Of a stretch of 62,214 nt of DNA, positions 1 through 8,720 are shown piece after piece; within the stretch, counting starts at the first letter, position 1; each line of letters opens with the position of its first letter. Position numbers and translations under genes: made by a program. Source of the DNA: Arthrobacter terricola (GTDB lineage Bacteria > Actinomycetota > Actinomycetes > Actinomycetales > Micrococcaceae); the NCBI RefSeq assembly GCF_004354015.1, contig NZ_SMRU01000031.1:406-62619 (forward strand). Direction: 5' to 3'. The notes below the pieces were generated by a model. That model searched no databases. It was not told where the DNA came from and saw only the letters and a program-made list of their open reading frames with translations.

Positions 1-219
1 TTCAAGGAGCAATTCAGCGCCGCCGCCGAGTGGTTGGGCGGCGACGCCGAGTGGTTGGGCGGCGACGCCGCCGGCCTAATGCCAGGGATGGTCACTGGCG
101 ACACCTCGCGCTTGGACGAGAGCCTCGAAACAGCCATGAAGACAACCGGCACCACGCATCTCACGGCCGTCAGCGGAGAGACGGTTACAAAGGTGTATGG
201 GTCAATTCTAGGCAACTAA
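1..219 (+). pseudogene. comEC: ComEC/Rec2 competence protein fragment
   Basis: Frame 1 is open from the window edge to TAA at 217-219. The stretch reading LMPGMVTGDTSRLDESL and then TTHLTAVSG is the ComEC family signature (PGLVxGDTS...LxHLxAVSG), from the membrane channel that imports DNA during competence. After AVSG the family continues with many membrane helices; here the reading changes to 15 unrelated residues and stops. The membrane core is therefore lost and the piece is a truncated relic. The upstream part lies outside the window, so whether the N-terminal half is intact cannot be told. The fragment carries a 21-bp in-frame tandem duplication just before the signature. Confidence 0.7.
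25..66. repeat. 21-bp perfect tandem duplication
   Basis: The unit at 25-45 is repeated exactly at 46-66. It adds a second AEWLGGD heptapeptide to the ComEC fragment without shifting frame. This looks like recent slippage in a gene no longer under selection. Confidence 0.85.
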
Positions 220-790
220 CGAGCGGCTTGCCTACGCCGTTTTGGCGCTCACAGCCTAGCTCGGCCGGGTGGCGGTGACGGTCTACGTGCCCTGATTTGT
301 CGTTCTGCGACGGTCGAATTCAAGGGGCGTCCAGTTGCCCGATCGCCTGACTCTTTCAATCGTAGAACTGTGGTCTTCGGGTGGCTAGACAACTTGTCCA
401 CGGGTCTGCCTTGGCTTGGTTTGACTCCACTGCGGCTGGAGAAGATGCTCGAAGGTGCCAGCATCATGATCTCCTCCGTGGGCTTCGTCCGTGACCACGA
501 TTTCCGCGCGCGCCATGCTTGTCGGGTTGATCGCCGGGGGAAGCTGAGCCGGAGGTCTCTGCGCAGCTCGCGAAAGGAACGATGCGCTGCAAGATCTCTG
601 ACCAGCCTATGGGCAAGCTCAGACGAAGTGCAGGCCCAAATGACTGTGGGCACAATAGCATCGGCAAGACTTGCAGCGCTGGATTCCGGGAGGAGGCCAA
701 GTGACGGACGTTGGGCGCAGGCGGCTCGGGAGAAGGCGGAGCGAACGCGCCCACGGCAATGCGGATGGATCCGAGGCGGCCTACGACGGC
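220..790. other. Gap without a supportable gene
   Basis: Open frames exist on both strands, but none has recognisable motifs, a ribosome binding site or a convincing amino-acid pattern. They look like GC-driven chance frames or badly decayed sequence. The one clear item is the 39-bp direct repeat at 381-419. Confidence 0.5.
381..419 (+). repeat. 39-bp direct repeat, copy A
   Basis: This sequence recurs in the same orientation at 16347-16385 with 35 of 39 bases identical; similarity stops on both sides. The core GTGGCTAGACAAC resembles one side of a GntR/HutC-type operator, so a regulatory origin is possible. Both copies lie beside gene fragments, which fits recombination endpoints of a 16-kb segment. 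Confidence 0.7.
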
Positions 791-1051
791 TCACTCTTGA
801 AGTACGCGCACGGATTGACATTCGCTGAAGTGAAAGATTCTTCTTTCATTTAAGTCATCCCGTATCCAAATAATGAGCCCGTTGCTTGTCTTGGACTCGA
901 CTGTTCCGACATAGTCCTGACCTCCGAGCGCTCGAAATGACACGACGCCGCCGGGAGCCAGACGTGTCCAAATCGAGAGGGGGTGCTGCTCCATTTCTTC
1001 GTGAAGCTGTTCTTCTACCAGGTTCGGGTCATCTGGTTTCTGCTCTGTCAT
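791..1051 (-). CDS. Small SH3-barrel-like hypothetical protein
   Basis: An 86-residue protein of unknown function. The ATG at 1051 is chosen because GAAGGACAG precedes it; a longer frame upstream is only overlap with the FAH relic. The C-terminal half (GGVVSFRAL, then YVGTVESKTSNGLIIWI, then RRIFHF) has short beta strands separated by turns, as expected for a small SH3-like barrel. A similar pattern (GELVEVRHH, REGLVDEVTPDGVILWL, TRRMI) occurs in the 81-residue protein at 58338-58583, so the two look like distant paralogues. The N-terminus is acidic (EEQLHEEMEQHP). No signal peptide or membrane segment. Expression and role unknown. Confidence 0.6.
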   Translation of the reverse strand: MTEQKPDDPNLVEEQLHEEMEQHPLSIWTRLAPGGVVSFRALGGQDYVGTVESKTSNGLIIWIRDDLNERRIFHFSECQSVRVLQE

Positions 1052-1079
1052 CAGCTGTCCTTCTCGGCGGGGTTGGGGC

Positions 1080-1480
1080 ATAGGGTCCGGGTGACTTAAC
1101 AGTGGTGACGCCGCCATCAGCGGTGCTGGCCTCGACCTCCAGCACGTCACCAGGCACGGCGACCGAGGCACCGGCCGGCGTGCCGGTGCGGATTATTTCC
1201 CCCTCCTCGAGGGCGAGGCGCCGGGAAAGGTCCGCGACAAGCCGGTCGAACGGGAAGAGCAGACCCTCGGTGATGTCGTTCTGGACCAGCTCACTGTTGT
1301 GCGGATGCGCAGTTTGGCTGCGTCGAGGGGCGTCTGGAGGAATCAGCGCGCGGCCAACCGGAGTGAAGCCGGCGCCCCTTGGACCGGAGGTTGGAGCCCT
1401 TGTCCGCATATCGAAGGTTGTAGACGCCGCGCTTGTTGCCCGCAGTGGCCGCAGCGCCGTGTCGCCATGCCGATGATGTT
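1080..1480 (-). pseudogene. Fumarylacetoacetate hydrolase-family relic
   Basis: The minus strand encodes NSELVQNDITEG, LVADLSRRLALEEGEII and RTGTPAGASVAVPGDVLEVE, matching the C-terminal core of FAH-family hydrolases/decarboxylases (xGELxQ, GDVIxTGTPAGV, PGDxVEVE). Upstream parts of the family pattern, around 1350-1480, are scattered over other frames, so at least two frameshifts separate them. The metal-binding N-terminal half is not recoverable. The relic runs into the start of the small gene at 1051. It is probably the remnant of an aromatic-ring or dicarboxylate degradation gene lost from this locus. Confidence 0.6.
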
Positions 1481-1601
1481 CCGGTGTACGGCCGCGCCGG
1501 GCTGCCCGGCCGGGGTGGCTGATGTGCACCGCGATCCCATGCGTGTACACGAAGCCCGCCCGGTCACGGTTCCTTGAGAAGATCGCATTGTCTCAGCGTC
1601 T

Positions 1602-2057
1602 TTAGAAGGGGCTGTCAAGCAGGACGGTCAGGTGCGCCATCCGCCATTGCCCGTCTGCTTCCTTGACCATGGAGGCGTGGTACCAGCCCGCGGTCAGAGT
1701 CTTGGTCACGCCTTTTTCCGTCGCCGTGATGAGCACGTAGCTATAGAGGTCGGCGGACGAAGACGTCTGGTTCTCGAAACGGAACGTGTGAATAGTGTGG
1801 CGACGCTGGTCCGTCTGCTGGTCGCGGATCGCCTTGAGTCTGTCGGCGATCGCCTGGTTGCCTGTGGTTGGGCCCCAGGAGGCATCCGACTTCGCAACCT
1901 TGCCGCTGGTGGTCCCCTCCTTGGTGAAGGTGTCCGCAAGCATGCCGAAGTTGCCTTCGTCGTAGCCCCACGCGTAGCGGGCGAGTGTATCCTGCATCGC
2001 CGCCCGATCGTTGGCCAGGGCAGCCACATCGTATGCAGTAGTCTCTTCGGTTGTCAT
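1602..2057 (-). CDS. SnoaL-like (NTF2-fold) protein 1
   Basis: A 151-residue cone-shaped NTF2-fold protein of the SnoaL_4 type, a family containing cyclases, dehydratases (scytalone dehydratase, BaiE type) and isomerases. The ATG at 2057 follows AAAGGAG at 12-bp spacing; a start 14 codons upstream lacks this. Seen: an N-terminal helix with DTLARYAWGYDEGNF, the conserved TDQRRHTIHTFRFE segment whose His is the usual acid/base position, and the C-terminal LDSPF. Two paralogues (3033-3473 and 9621-10127) share the RRH segment and the LDxxF end. Last gene of the leftward arm. The exact reaction is unknown; lyase or hydratase chemistry on a cyclic intermediate is the reasonable inference. Confidence 0.8.
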   Translation of the reverse strand: MTTEETTAYDVAALANDRAAMQDTLARYAWGYDEGNFGMLADTFTKEGTTSGKVAKSDASWGPTTGNQAIADRLKAIRDQQTDQRRHTIHTFRFENQTSSSADLYSYVLITATEKGVTKTLTAGWYHASMVKEADGQWRMAHLTVLLDSPF

Positions 2058-2274
2058 GATCGTATGCTCCTTTGCATCGATGCCATTCCCGCTGGGCACG
2101 GCTTTTGGAGAGGACAGATAAAGTCCCGGTTGTGGGTGTTTTGCCGCAACGACGGCGCCGGTGCATTAACGACCCGGCGTGCCCGAATTTACCGCCAACA
2201 AGGCCGCCACCTTGGGGCATAAGCCGCGTAGCGTGATTCTTTCCTTCGGAGGGCACGTATGGCCCGGCACTGGA

Positions 2275-2994
2275 CTACGGAGTGCGCGCCTCGATCTCCA
2301 CCAGTTCCGCCGTTGCCGGTCGCGGAAGATGAAACGCTACGGCCTCGGTTTGAACGGCCTCGAGTATCCGCCGCTTATGGGCTTGGGCCAACAGCTGGAT
2401 CTCGGGCGAGCGGGGACTCGTCCTGAGCAGTTCCAGGAGCCTGTCGTGGTCCTCCACGAATTCTGCCGCATGCCGCATGACAATGCCGAGGGTCGGCTTC
2501 CGGATGAGAGCCATCCGGCTGCGTTCGCTTTCCAACAACTCCATCAGATGTCCATTGGGGCAGGGAGCGCACAGGAGATCATGGAATTGGGCGTTGAGGT
2601 CCATAAAGCCCTCTGCATCGAAGAGTTCGCGCCTTCGACGCATCTCCTGATTAAGCTCGTCGGCCTGCCTGATCACCTCTGGGGTCACGTACGGGGCGGC
2701 GCCCGCAGTTGCAGCGCCCTCGAGCACAGCAATGACCGCCTGGGTGCTCTCGTAGGCGGCAGGATCAAGTTCGGCAACCCGCGCTCCGGCGTTGTGCTTG
2801 TAGGCGACATAGCCCTCGGCTTCCAGACGCCTGAGGGCCTCCCTGACAGGGAGCTGGCTCATGTCTGCTTCGCGGGAGATGTTTTCGAGCACGAGTCGGT
2901 ATCCGGGAGCGTAGGTGCCGTCGAGAATGCGTCGCTTGACGTATTCATAGGCTTGGCTGGTTTTGGTGCCCAAGGGGCGGGCATTCTTCTTCAT
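2275..2994 (-). CDS. GntR-family (FadR/FCD) transcriptional regulator
   Basis: A 239-residue regulator. Residues about 12-75 form the winged helix (YVKRRILDGTYAPGYRL, MSQLPVREALRRLEAEGYV), the classic GntR N-terminal pattern. Residues about 85-225 are the all-helical FCD effector domain with the metal-binding positions expected in LNAQFHDLL, MRHAAEF and EDHDRLLELL. FCD regulators usually repress catabolic operons and are released by a pathway intermediate. It lies between two SnoaL-like genes on the same strand and is the natural candidate to bind the two TATGATCA elements at 4733-4760. It could instead act with the AraC protein at 12198-13154. Confidence 0.9.
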   Translation of the reverse strand: MKKNARPLGTKTSQAYEYVKRRILDGTYAPGYRLVLENISREADMSQLPVREALRRLEAEGYVAYKHNAGARVAELDPAAYESTQAVIAVLEGAATAGAAPYVTPEVIRQADELNQEMRRRRELFDAEGFMDLNAQFHDLLCAPCPNGHLMELLESERSRMALIRKPTLGIVMRHAAEFVEDHDRLLELLRTSPRSPEIQLLAQAHKRRILEAVQTEAVAFHLPRPATAELVEIEARTP

Positions 2995-3032
2995 CGACTC
3001 ACTGCTTCCGGTCGTCCTGAATCCCTGGCCTT

Positions 3033-3473
3033 TTAAAACGTCGAGTCCAACTGGAGTTCCTTGCGGGCAATCCGCCAGCCCGCAGGTGTTCGGACAACAG
3101 TGTCAGCATATGTGCCCACTGTTTTGATCGCGAGTCCGTCGATGTCACTGGCCGAAACAAGGACATAGGACAGCACGGATGCGATATCGTCACCGAGCGG
3201 TTCGATCTGGATGTTTGAGATGTGGTGACGCCGGACGTCGTTTTGCGATTCCTTGAATGCCTGGATCTGACCCACGATCGCTACCGGCCCCTGGTGGGGG
3301 CCAAACGTCGGGCCGTCTGTGATGTGCATGATGTAGGTTGCATCCGGAGTGAAGCACTCCCGGAGTGAAGCAAAGTCTCTGCGGTCGTGGTGAACTCCGT
3401 AGCCGGTCGTGAGTTCCTGGATTTCCAGCCGGTCGAGGGCGGTCAGTGTGCCGGCAACGGTCTTGTTGGTCAT
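3033..3473 (-). CDS. SnoaL-like (NTF2-fold) protein 2
   Basis: A 146-residue SnoaL_4-type protein. Seen: LTTGYGVHHDRRDFASL at the N-terminal helix, FTPDATYIM leading into the first strand, the NDVRRHHISNIQIE segment carrying the conserved His, and the C-terminal LDSTF. Same family layout as the 1602 and 9621 genes but clearly diverged in sequence, so the three probably act on different intermediates or form a hetero-oligomer (inference). Only a weak Shine-Dalgarno precedes the ATG (GGACCACC). Lies 45 bp downstream of the OYE gene and is probably co-transcribed with it. Confidence 0.8.
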   Translation of the reverse strand: MTNKTVAGTLTALDRLEIQELTTGYGVHHDRRDFASLRECFTPDATYIMHITDGPTFGPHQGPVAIVGQIQAFKESQNDVRRHHISNIQIEPLGDDIASVLSYVLVSASDIDGLAIKTVGTYADTVVRTPAGWRIARKELQLDSTF

Positions 3474-3518
3474 GTTGGTGGTCCGTTCTGTGAAGGGGTC
3501 AAAGTGAGAAGTTGAGGT

Positions 3519-4625
3519 TCAGCGTCCGGCGGTCTCGCGCACCTTCCACTGCACTGCCTTGTACTGGCGTGGCCAGTAGTCGACATGGACGTTTAGTTCA
3601 CGGGCCGCGCGCAGGGCGAAGTGCGGGTCGCGGAGCATCTCCCTGCCGAGCATGACGGCATCTGCGCGCCCGCTGGCGACCACTTCCTCGGCATACTTTG
3701 CTGTCGTGATGAGGCCGACGGCGGACGTGGGCACCTCCGAGGCTGATTTGATGTGGTCCGCGAGGGGCACCTGGTATCCCTCGCCTACCGGGATTTCGAC
3801 GCCGTCTATCAGTCCGCCGGTGGAAATGTCGAAAACGTCCGCTCCGCGGTCGCGTGCCATGGCGGCGACGACGGCGGTCTGTTCCTGGTCCCATCCGCCT
3901 TCTGCCCAGTCCGTCGCGGAGAACCGGACAAAGAGGCCGTGGTCATTGCCAATGGCTTCCCGCACCGCGGCGACGATGCGCAGCAGCAGCCGTGCCCGGT
4001 TTTCGAGGGATCCGCCGTATTCGTCAGTGCGGGTGTTGCTGAGCGGAGACAGGAACTCGTGGATGAGGTACCCGTGCGCTGCGTGGATTTCGATGATGTC
4101 GAATCCTGCCTCGACGCTCCTCCGGGCTGCTGCCGCGAAGTCTTGGACGACCTCGTCGATGCCTGCATGATCCAGTTCCCGGGGCACATCGAATCCCGGA
4201 AAGGCCAGGGACGAGGGAGCCACTGTCTTCCAGCCGCCTTCCGCGAAGGGCTTGGTCGTGCCGCAGCGTTCGTCGAAGAGCCGGTAGTCGGAGGCCTTCC
4301 GGCCGGCATGGGCCAACTGGATTGCGGCCGTTGCGCCCTGTTCGTGAATCAAGCGTACGATGCGCGCCCATGCGTCACGCTGCTGGTCGTTCCACATACC
4401 CGTATCTTCGCTCGAGATGCGGCCGATGGGGTTCACTCCGGTTGCCTCGGCCATGACGAGGCCTGCTCCGCCTGCAGCGAACTGGCCCAAATGCATCAGG
4501 TGCCAATCGTTGGGGACACCGTCCTGGTTCTCACAGGAGTACTGACACATGGGGGAGACCCAGATCCGATTACGGATCGTCGTCGACCGCACGGTCAGGG
4601 GCTGGAAAAGAGGGGAAGTCGTCAT
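3519..4625 (-). CDS. NADH:flavin oxidoreductase, old yellow enzyme (YqjM class)
   Basis: A 368-residue FMN TIM barrel. The ATG at 4625 is preceded by GGAAGG at 10 bp; an in-frame ATG five codons upstream is less likely. Seen: SPMCQYSCENQDGVPNDWH with the Cys and Tyr typical of YqjM-class ene-reductases, AIQLAHAGRKAS, HAAHGYLIHEFLSPL with the His-x-x-His substrate pair, and NTRTDEYGGSLENRAR. Family members reduce the C=C bond of enones using NAD(P)H, and some oxidise or demethylate. Here it likely reduces or desaturates a cyclic enone formed by the short-chain dehydrogenases across the divergent promoter. Cytoplasmic. Transcribed from the promoter at 4737-4766. Confidence 0.9.
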   Translation of the reverse strand: MTTSPLFQPLTVRSTTIRNRIWVSPMCQYSCENQDGVPNDWHLMHLGQFAAGGAGLVMAEATGVNPIGRISSEDTGMWNDQQRDAWARIVRLIHEQGATAAIQLAHAGRKASDYRLFDERCGTTKPFAEGGWKTVAPSSLAFPGFDVPRELDHAGIDEVVQDFAAAARRSVEAGFDIIEIHAAHGYLIHEFLSPLSNTRTDEYGGSLENRARLLLRIVAAVREAIGNDHGLFVRFSATDWAEGGWDQEQTAVVAAMARDRGADVFDISTGGLIDGVEIPVGEGYQVPLADHIKSASEVPTSAVGLITTAKYAEEVVASGRADAVMLGREMLRDPHFALRAARELNVHVDYWPRQYKAVQWKVRETAGR

Positions 4626-4725
4626 ATCTAAACCTTCCATGAAGTTTCTGCCGGGCCGGCATGCCGATACGGCAACTGGCTCCCGCCGTTGGCGGACTCG
4701 TTCGGGAAAACCTTCTGCCGACCCC

Positions 4726-4766
4726 TTGTGAATATGATCATAAACTAGATATGATCAGATCCACAA
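4726..4766. promoter_or_regulatory. Face-to-face divergent promoters with two TATGATCA operators
   Basis: Rightward promoter: TTGTGA at 4726-4731, 18-bp spacer, TATGAT at 4750-4755. Leftward promoter, read on the minus strand: TTGTGG (plus 4761-4766), 18-bp spacer, TATGAT (plus 4737-4742). The two overlap almost completely. Each -10 box is embedded in a palindromic element: TATGATCATA at 4733-4742 and TATGATCAGA at 4750-4759, 17 bp centre to centre. One dimer at each element would block both directions. Likely ligand is the FCD-GntR protein at 2275-2994 (inference). Confidence 0.75.
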
Positions 4767-4899
4767 TCCCAAAAACGCAGCTTTCGAACATCTCCTCGGA
4801 CCCAAAGAGGAGCACTGGGAAGGGCGATCTCAAGGAAGATTCCGGGTCCGCACGGTAGGCCCGGACCAACTACTTCTCCTCCTCTTGGAAGGCATACCC

Positions 4900-6465
4900 A
4901 TGATCACTTCGGACACTGACGTCCGTACCGGTTCGGATGCTCTACGGATAGAAAATTTGTCCAAGACCTTTTCAGGACAGCGCGCGCTGAATGAAGTCTC
5001 GTTCGCTGTGCCGCGCGGAAAAATCACGGCCTTGCTCGGCATGAACGGCTCGGGCAAGTCCACCCTTATCAAGGTCCTCGCCGGCGTCTACCAGCCAGAC
5101 CCGGGCGCCGCGCTCACCATCGGCGGCACCGCCATGCCGCTGCCCATGACGCCGCGGACCGCCCATGAAGCGGGACTGAGGTTCCTCCACCAGGATGTCG
5201 GCCTGGTGGACAGCCTGACGATCGCAGACAACTTCGCCTTCGTTGACCGGTTCCGGGCACCAGGTACATTCGGTCCGATCAGCAAACGCCGCCAGCACGA
5301 ACACGTCGCCGCGACACTCGAAAAGTTCGCCATCTCCGTGCACCCGGGAGCGCTGGTCGGCTCGCTGAACCCCACCCTGCGGACCATGGTCGGCCTGGCT
5401 AGGGCCTTTCAGGACGAAGAGGAATCCGGAGTGCAGGCATTCGCGAAGAACATCGTCGTCCTTGACGAGCCGACGGCATCCCTTCCTGTCGAGGAGGTGG
5501 ACACGATCCTGACCTCGCTGGAGGAGCTGAAAGCCAACGGCGGCACGGTGATCTATGTCAGTCACCGAACTGAGGAGGTCAAGCGGATCGCCGATCAGCT
5601 GGTAATTCTCCGGGACGGAAAGCTTGTTGCCGACGAGCCGATCGCCGAGCTGGGCGTGGACGACATTGTTTCCCGCGTTGTGGGGAAACGTCTTGAGAAA
5701 ACCCGGATCCCAAGACGCGGTCTGCGCGAAGGAGATGTAGTTCTCGCTGCGCAGGGGATCACCGGGCGGCGGCTTCGGGGGGTGGATCTAAAAGTCCGCT
5801 CCGGTGAGATTCTAGGCGTTGCCGGACTGGTCGGCTGCGGGCGCAGCGAACTGATCCGCATTCTGGCGGGGGCCCAGAGCCCGTCGTCAGGCCACATGGA
5901 ACTGGCCGGGAAGAGCTACGCGCCGGATTCACCGGCAACTGCCATCGCAGCCGGTGTGTCGTGCGTACCCCAGGAGCGACGCCGCGAAGGCGCGGTGCTG
6001 CCAATGTCCGTCCGGGAAAACATCACTCTAGGCCGGTTGAAGACCTTCACCCGAAACGGTGCCCTTGACGGCCGCAAGGAGCGCAACGGGGCACTGCGGC
6101 TGATCGAGCAGTTCTCGGTCAAGCCAGCGGACCCCTCCCGACTCATTGGGCTCCTTTCAGGAGGGAACCAGCAGAAAGTCGTCGTCGCCCGTGCCGCCGG
6201 GTTCGGCGGCACCGCGCTGCTTCTGGATGAACCCACACAGGGCGTGGACGCTCTGGCCAAACAGGAGATCGCCAACATTGTCCGGGGCCTGGCCGCAGAC
6301 GGGTTGGCCGTGATTCTGGCATCGACAGACTTCGAGGAGTTCGTGGGGCTTTGCGACCGGGTCCTCATCCTTGACCGCGGTCGGCTCGTCGCTGAGGCCA
6401 CCGGCGAGGACATCAATGAGGAGCATCTCGCTCTCCTCTGCGCCCAACAGGGAGCGGCGGCATGA
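4900..6465 (+). CDS. Sugar ABC transporter ATPase, two-domain (RbsA/CUT2 type)
   Basis: A 521-residue duplicated ATPase for a ribose-type importer. The ATG at 4900 has GGAAGG 7 bp upstream; a TTG five codons earlier is in frame but unsupported. First domain: Walker A GMNGSGKST, a degenerate signature around LNPTLRTMVGLARAF, and Walker B NIVVLDEPTASLP. Second domain: GLVGCGRSE in place of Walker A, LSGGNQQKVVVARA signature and LLLDEPTQGVD. Substitution of the second Walker A is normal for the CUT2 class. Works with the permease (6462) and lipoprotein (7587). The first domain lacks a clean LSGGQ, which is a modest deviation. First gene of the rightward operon. Confidence 0.92.
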   Translation: MITSDTDVRTGSDALRIENLSKTFSGQRALNEVSFAVPRGKITALLGMNGSGKSTLIKVLAGVYQPDPGAALTIGGTAMPLPMTPRTAHEAGLRFLHQDVGLVDSLTIADNFAFVDRFRAPGTFGPISKRRQHEHVAATLEKFAISVHPGALVGSLNPTLRTMVGLARAFQDEEESGVQAFAKNIVVLDEPTASLPVEEVDTILTSLEELKANGGTVIYVSHRTEEVKRIADQLVILRDGKLVADEPIAELGVDDIVSRVVGKRLEKTRIPRRGLREGDVVLAAQGITGRRLRGVDLKVRSGEILGVAGLVGCGRSELIRILAGAQSPSSGHMELAGKSYAPDSPATAIAAGVSCVPQERRREGAVLPMSVRENITLGRLKTFTRNGALDGRKERNGALRLIEQFSVKPADPSRLIGLLSGGNQQKVVVARAAGFGGTALLLDEPTQGVDALAKQEIANIVRGLAADGLAVILASTDFEEFVGLCDRVLILDRGRLVAEATGEDINEEHLALLCAQQGAAA

Positions 6466-7535
6466 ATCCGCCGACGGCACCCACCAAGACCCCCGAGATT
6501 TTCCAGAAGGAAGCCATGAGCACCACCGCAAGCAGCACCCAGGAACGCACCTCCACTAAAACCACCAAGCCGGCGCGGAAGCGGCCGGACGTCGGCACCA
6601 TCGCGACCTCCTACGGCGTCATTATCTTCCTTGTCCTGATGATCATCGTCTTCTCCGTCCTCCTTCCGGACACCTTCCCGACGTCCGACAACGTCAAGGC
6701 CATCCTGTCGGATCAATCGATCCCGGTTATTCTCGCCCTGGCCGCGATCCTTCCATTGGCAGCCGGAGAATTTGACCTCTCCCTCGGCGCAATCCTCGGG
6801 TTCAGCGCAATCACCGCGATCGCGCTCTCCAACGCAGGTGCCCCGCTGCCGGTGGTGATCCTGGCCTGCCTGGCAGTAGGCGCCATCGTCGGAACCGTCA
6901 ACGCAATCCTTGTGGTCAAGGTGGGCGTGAATGCGTTCATCGCCACCCTCGCCTCGGCGACCATCCTGTCCGGGCTCAACCTGCTCGTAACCGGCAGCTC
7001 CCTCCTTGTCCTCGGCTCCGACGCGTTCGGTGCCCTGACGACGACGCGGGTGTTCGACCTCCAGGTGGTGCTGGCCTATGCAATCGTGCTCAGCCTTTTG
7101 TTGTTCTACGTGATCGAGAAGACGCCGTTCGGGCGTTACCTCCGTGCTACGGGGATGGGGCGGGACGCGGCACGCCTCAGTGGCGTGAGAGTAGACCGGT
7201 ACCTGGCCTCGTCGTTCATTGTTGCCGGGATCCTCGCGGCGCTGGCAGGGGCGCTTCTGGCCTCCCGCGGAGGCACCGCGGCCCCGACCCTGGGCCCGGA
7301 ATTTCTCCTCCCGGCTTACGCTGCCGCGTTCTTGGGCGCGACGACGATCAAGCCCGGCTACTTCAATGTCTGGGGCACCGTGATCGGCGTCGTTCTTCTG
7401 GCGGTCGGCAGCAATGGCCTCACCCTCCTCGGCGCCCAGACCTGGGTCACAAACATCTTCAACGGTGCCGCTCTCATGATCGCGGTCTCGGCATCAGTCC
7501 TCGTCGGCAAGCGCCGCCGCAAGGCCTCCAGCTGA
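6462..7535 (+). CDS. Sugar ABC transporter permease (RbsC/CUT2 type)
   Basis: A 357-residue membrane protein with about 9-10 hydrophobic segments from residue about 50 on (VIIFLVLMIIVFSVLLPDTF first). It has the family pattern PLAAGEFDLSLGAILGFSA and VGVNAFIATLASATILSGL. The start at 6462 overlaps the ATPase stop by 4 bp (ATGA). An alternative ATG at 6516, preceded by AGAAGGAAG, would remove 18 polar residues and is equally plausible. The segment GVRVDRYLASSFIVAGILAA and the following AFLGATTIKPGYFNVWG are typical of the RbsC group. Forms the channel for the ATPase and the lipoprotein at 7587. Confidence 0.92.
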   Translation: MNPPTAPTKTPEIFQKEAMSTTASSTQERTSTKTTKPARKRPDVGTIATSYGVIIFLVLMIIVFSVLLPDTFPTSDNVKAILSDQSIPVILALAAILPLAAGEFDLSLGAILGFSAITAIALSNAGAPLPVVILACLAVGAIVGTVNAILVVKVGVNAFIATLASATILSGLNLLVTGSSLLVLGSDAFGALTTTRVFDLQVVLAYAIVLSLLLFYVIEKTPFGRYLRATGMGRDAARLSGVRVDRYLASSFIVAGILAALAGALLASRGGTAAPTLGPEFLLPAYAAAFLGATTIKPGYFNVWGTVIGVVLLAVGSNGLTLLGAQTWVTNIFNGAALMIAVSASVLVGKRRRKASS

Positions 7536-7586
7536 CCACACAACCAGTAAGTACATTTCCCGATTACCCCGTTCGAAGGGATCACC

Positions 7587-8702
7587 ATGACCAGAATCAA
7601 GCACGGCTCCGCGGCCTGGGCTGCGGTCCTCGCAGGGGCCTTGGCACTGACAGGATGCGCCAGCTCGCAGGGAACCCCAAGCAGCGGCGGTGGAAACAAC
7701 GATGTATCGGCGGCCCGGAAAGTCCTCGGGGAAGCCACGGCCAAGGTCACCACATTCGACTTCCCCGCCGAGCAGGTCGCTGCGCCCAAGGACAAGCTCG
7801 TTGTCGCCGTCCCCTGCGCCTACGCCGCCGAGGGCTGCAAGCGCGAAGTCGACGCCATCGCCGAAGCCGCCAAAGCCCTCGGCTGGCGCTACCAGATGAT
7901 CGATCCCGCCGGCGACCCCGACAAGATGCGCGCCGCCGTCCGGACAGCGATCCAACTCCACGCCGACGGGATCTTCCTTGGATCCATTCCGTCGTCGGTG
8001 GTCAAGGATGACATCCTGACGGCGAGGTCCGGCGGCATCAAGGTTGTCAACATGTCCGAACCGGCGCCGGATGGCTTTGCCGATGCCAATACCCTCTACG
8101 ATCACACCAAGGCCGGGCGTTGGAACGCCGCCTACCTGACGGTCGCCACCAAAGGCGCCGGCAAGGTCATCTCGGTCAACGACCCGGAATTCCCCTCCGT
8201 CGTCGAATGGCATCAGGGTTTCGTGGACGGGCTCAAGGAACTCTGCCCGGGCTGCCGGATGGTCAAGGACACGAACTTCCAGATCGCAAACCTTCAGACC
8301 CAGGTTCCAACCGACTTCCAGGCCACCCTGCAGGCGAACCCCACGGCCAACGCGGTATGGACCGCGTATGACCCGGTTGCACTCTCCCTCGCCCCCGTGA
8401 TCAAACGCTCGCCGCAGAATGGAAAGATCACCGTCGTCTCCCAGAACGGCGATCCGGGCGCGCTCCAGGCCATCAAAGCCGGTGACCAGCCTTTCAAGGC
8501 GACTATCGGCGTCAGCGTTGAATGGCAGTCCTATGCTGCCGTTGATCAAATGGTCCGCCTGCTCGCAGGCAATCTGCCGGCGAGCCTCAAGACCGTCAAT
8601 GTCCCCGAAAAGCTCATCAGCGCCGACAACGTCAGCTCCATTCCGTGGGATGGAGACCTGGACTGGAAGGACACCTACCTCAAACTCTGGAAGACCAGCT
8701 AA
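7587..8702 (+). CDS. Substrate-binding lipoprotein, periplasmic-binding-protein type 1
   Basis: A 371-residue extracytoplasmic binding protein. The signal peptide ends in the lipobox ALTGC (Cys about residue 24), followed by a Ser/Gly-rich linker. The mature part has the two-lobed type 1 pattern: KLVVAVPCAYAAEGCKREVD at the first strand, LHADGIFLGSIPSSVVKD, and the hinge-like ANAVWTAYDPVALSLA. Bound ligand is often a sugar, but CUT2 systems also import cyclitols, nucleosides and other small polar compounds. GAAGGG precedes the ATG. The N-terminal region of the mature protein contains two Cys (PCAYAAEGC) that could form a disulphide. Confidence 0.9.
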   Translation: MTRIKHGSAAWAAVLAGALALTGCASSQGTPSSGGGNNDVSAARKVLGEATAKVTTFDFPAEQVAAPKDKLVVAVPCAYAAEGCKREVDAIAEAAKALGWRYQMIDPAGDPDKMRAAVRTAIQLHADGIFLGSIPSSVVKDDILTARSGGIKVVNMSEPAPDGFADANTLYDHTKAGRWNAAYLTVATKGAGKVISVNDPEFPSVVEWHQGFVDGLKELCPGCRMVKDTNFQIANLQTQVPTDFQATLQANPTANAVWTAYDPVALSLAPVIKRSPQNGKITVVSQNGDPGALQAIKAGDQPFKATIGVSVEWQSYAAVDQMVRLLAGNLPASLKTVNVPEKLISADNVSSIPWDGDLDWKDTYLKLWKTS

Positions 8703-8720
8703 CCCAAACAAACGTGCCGG

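Noticed and set aside
249..821. 190-codon minus-strand frame and competing plus-strand frames
   Set aside because: Arg/Ser/Pro-rich composition, no ribosome binding site and no recognisable motif.
2179..3036. 285-codon plus-strand frame over the GntR gene
   Set aside because: Opposite-strand shadow; the GntR reading has complete HTH and FCD motifs.
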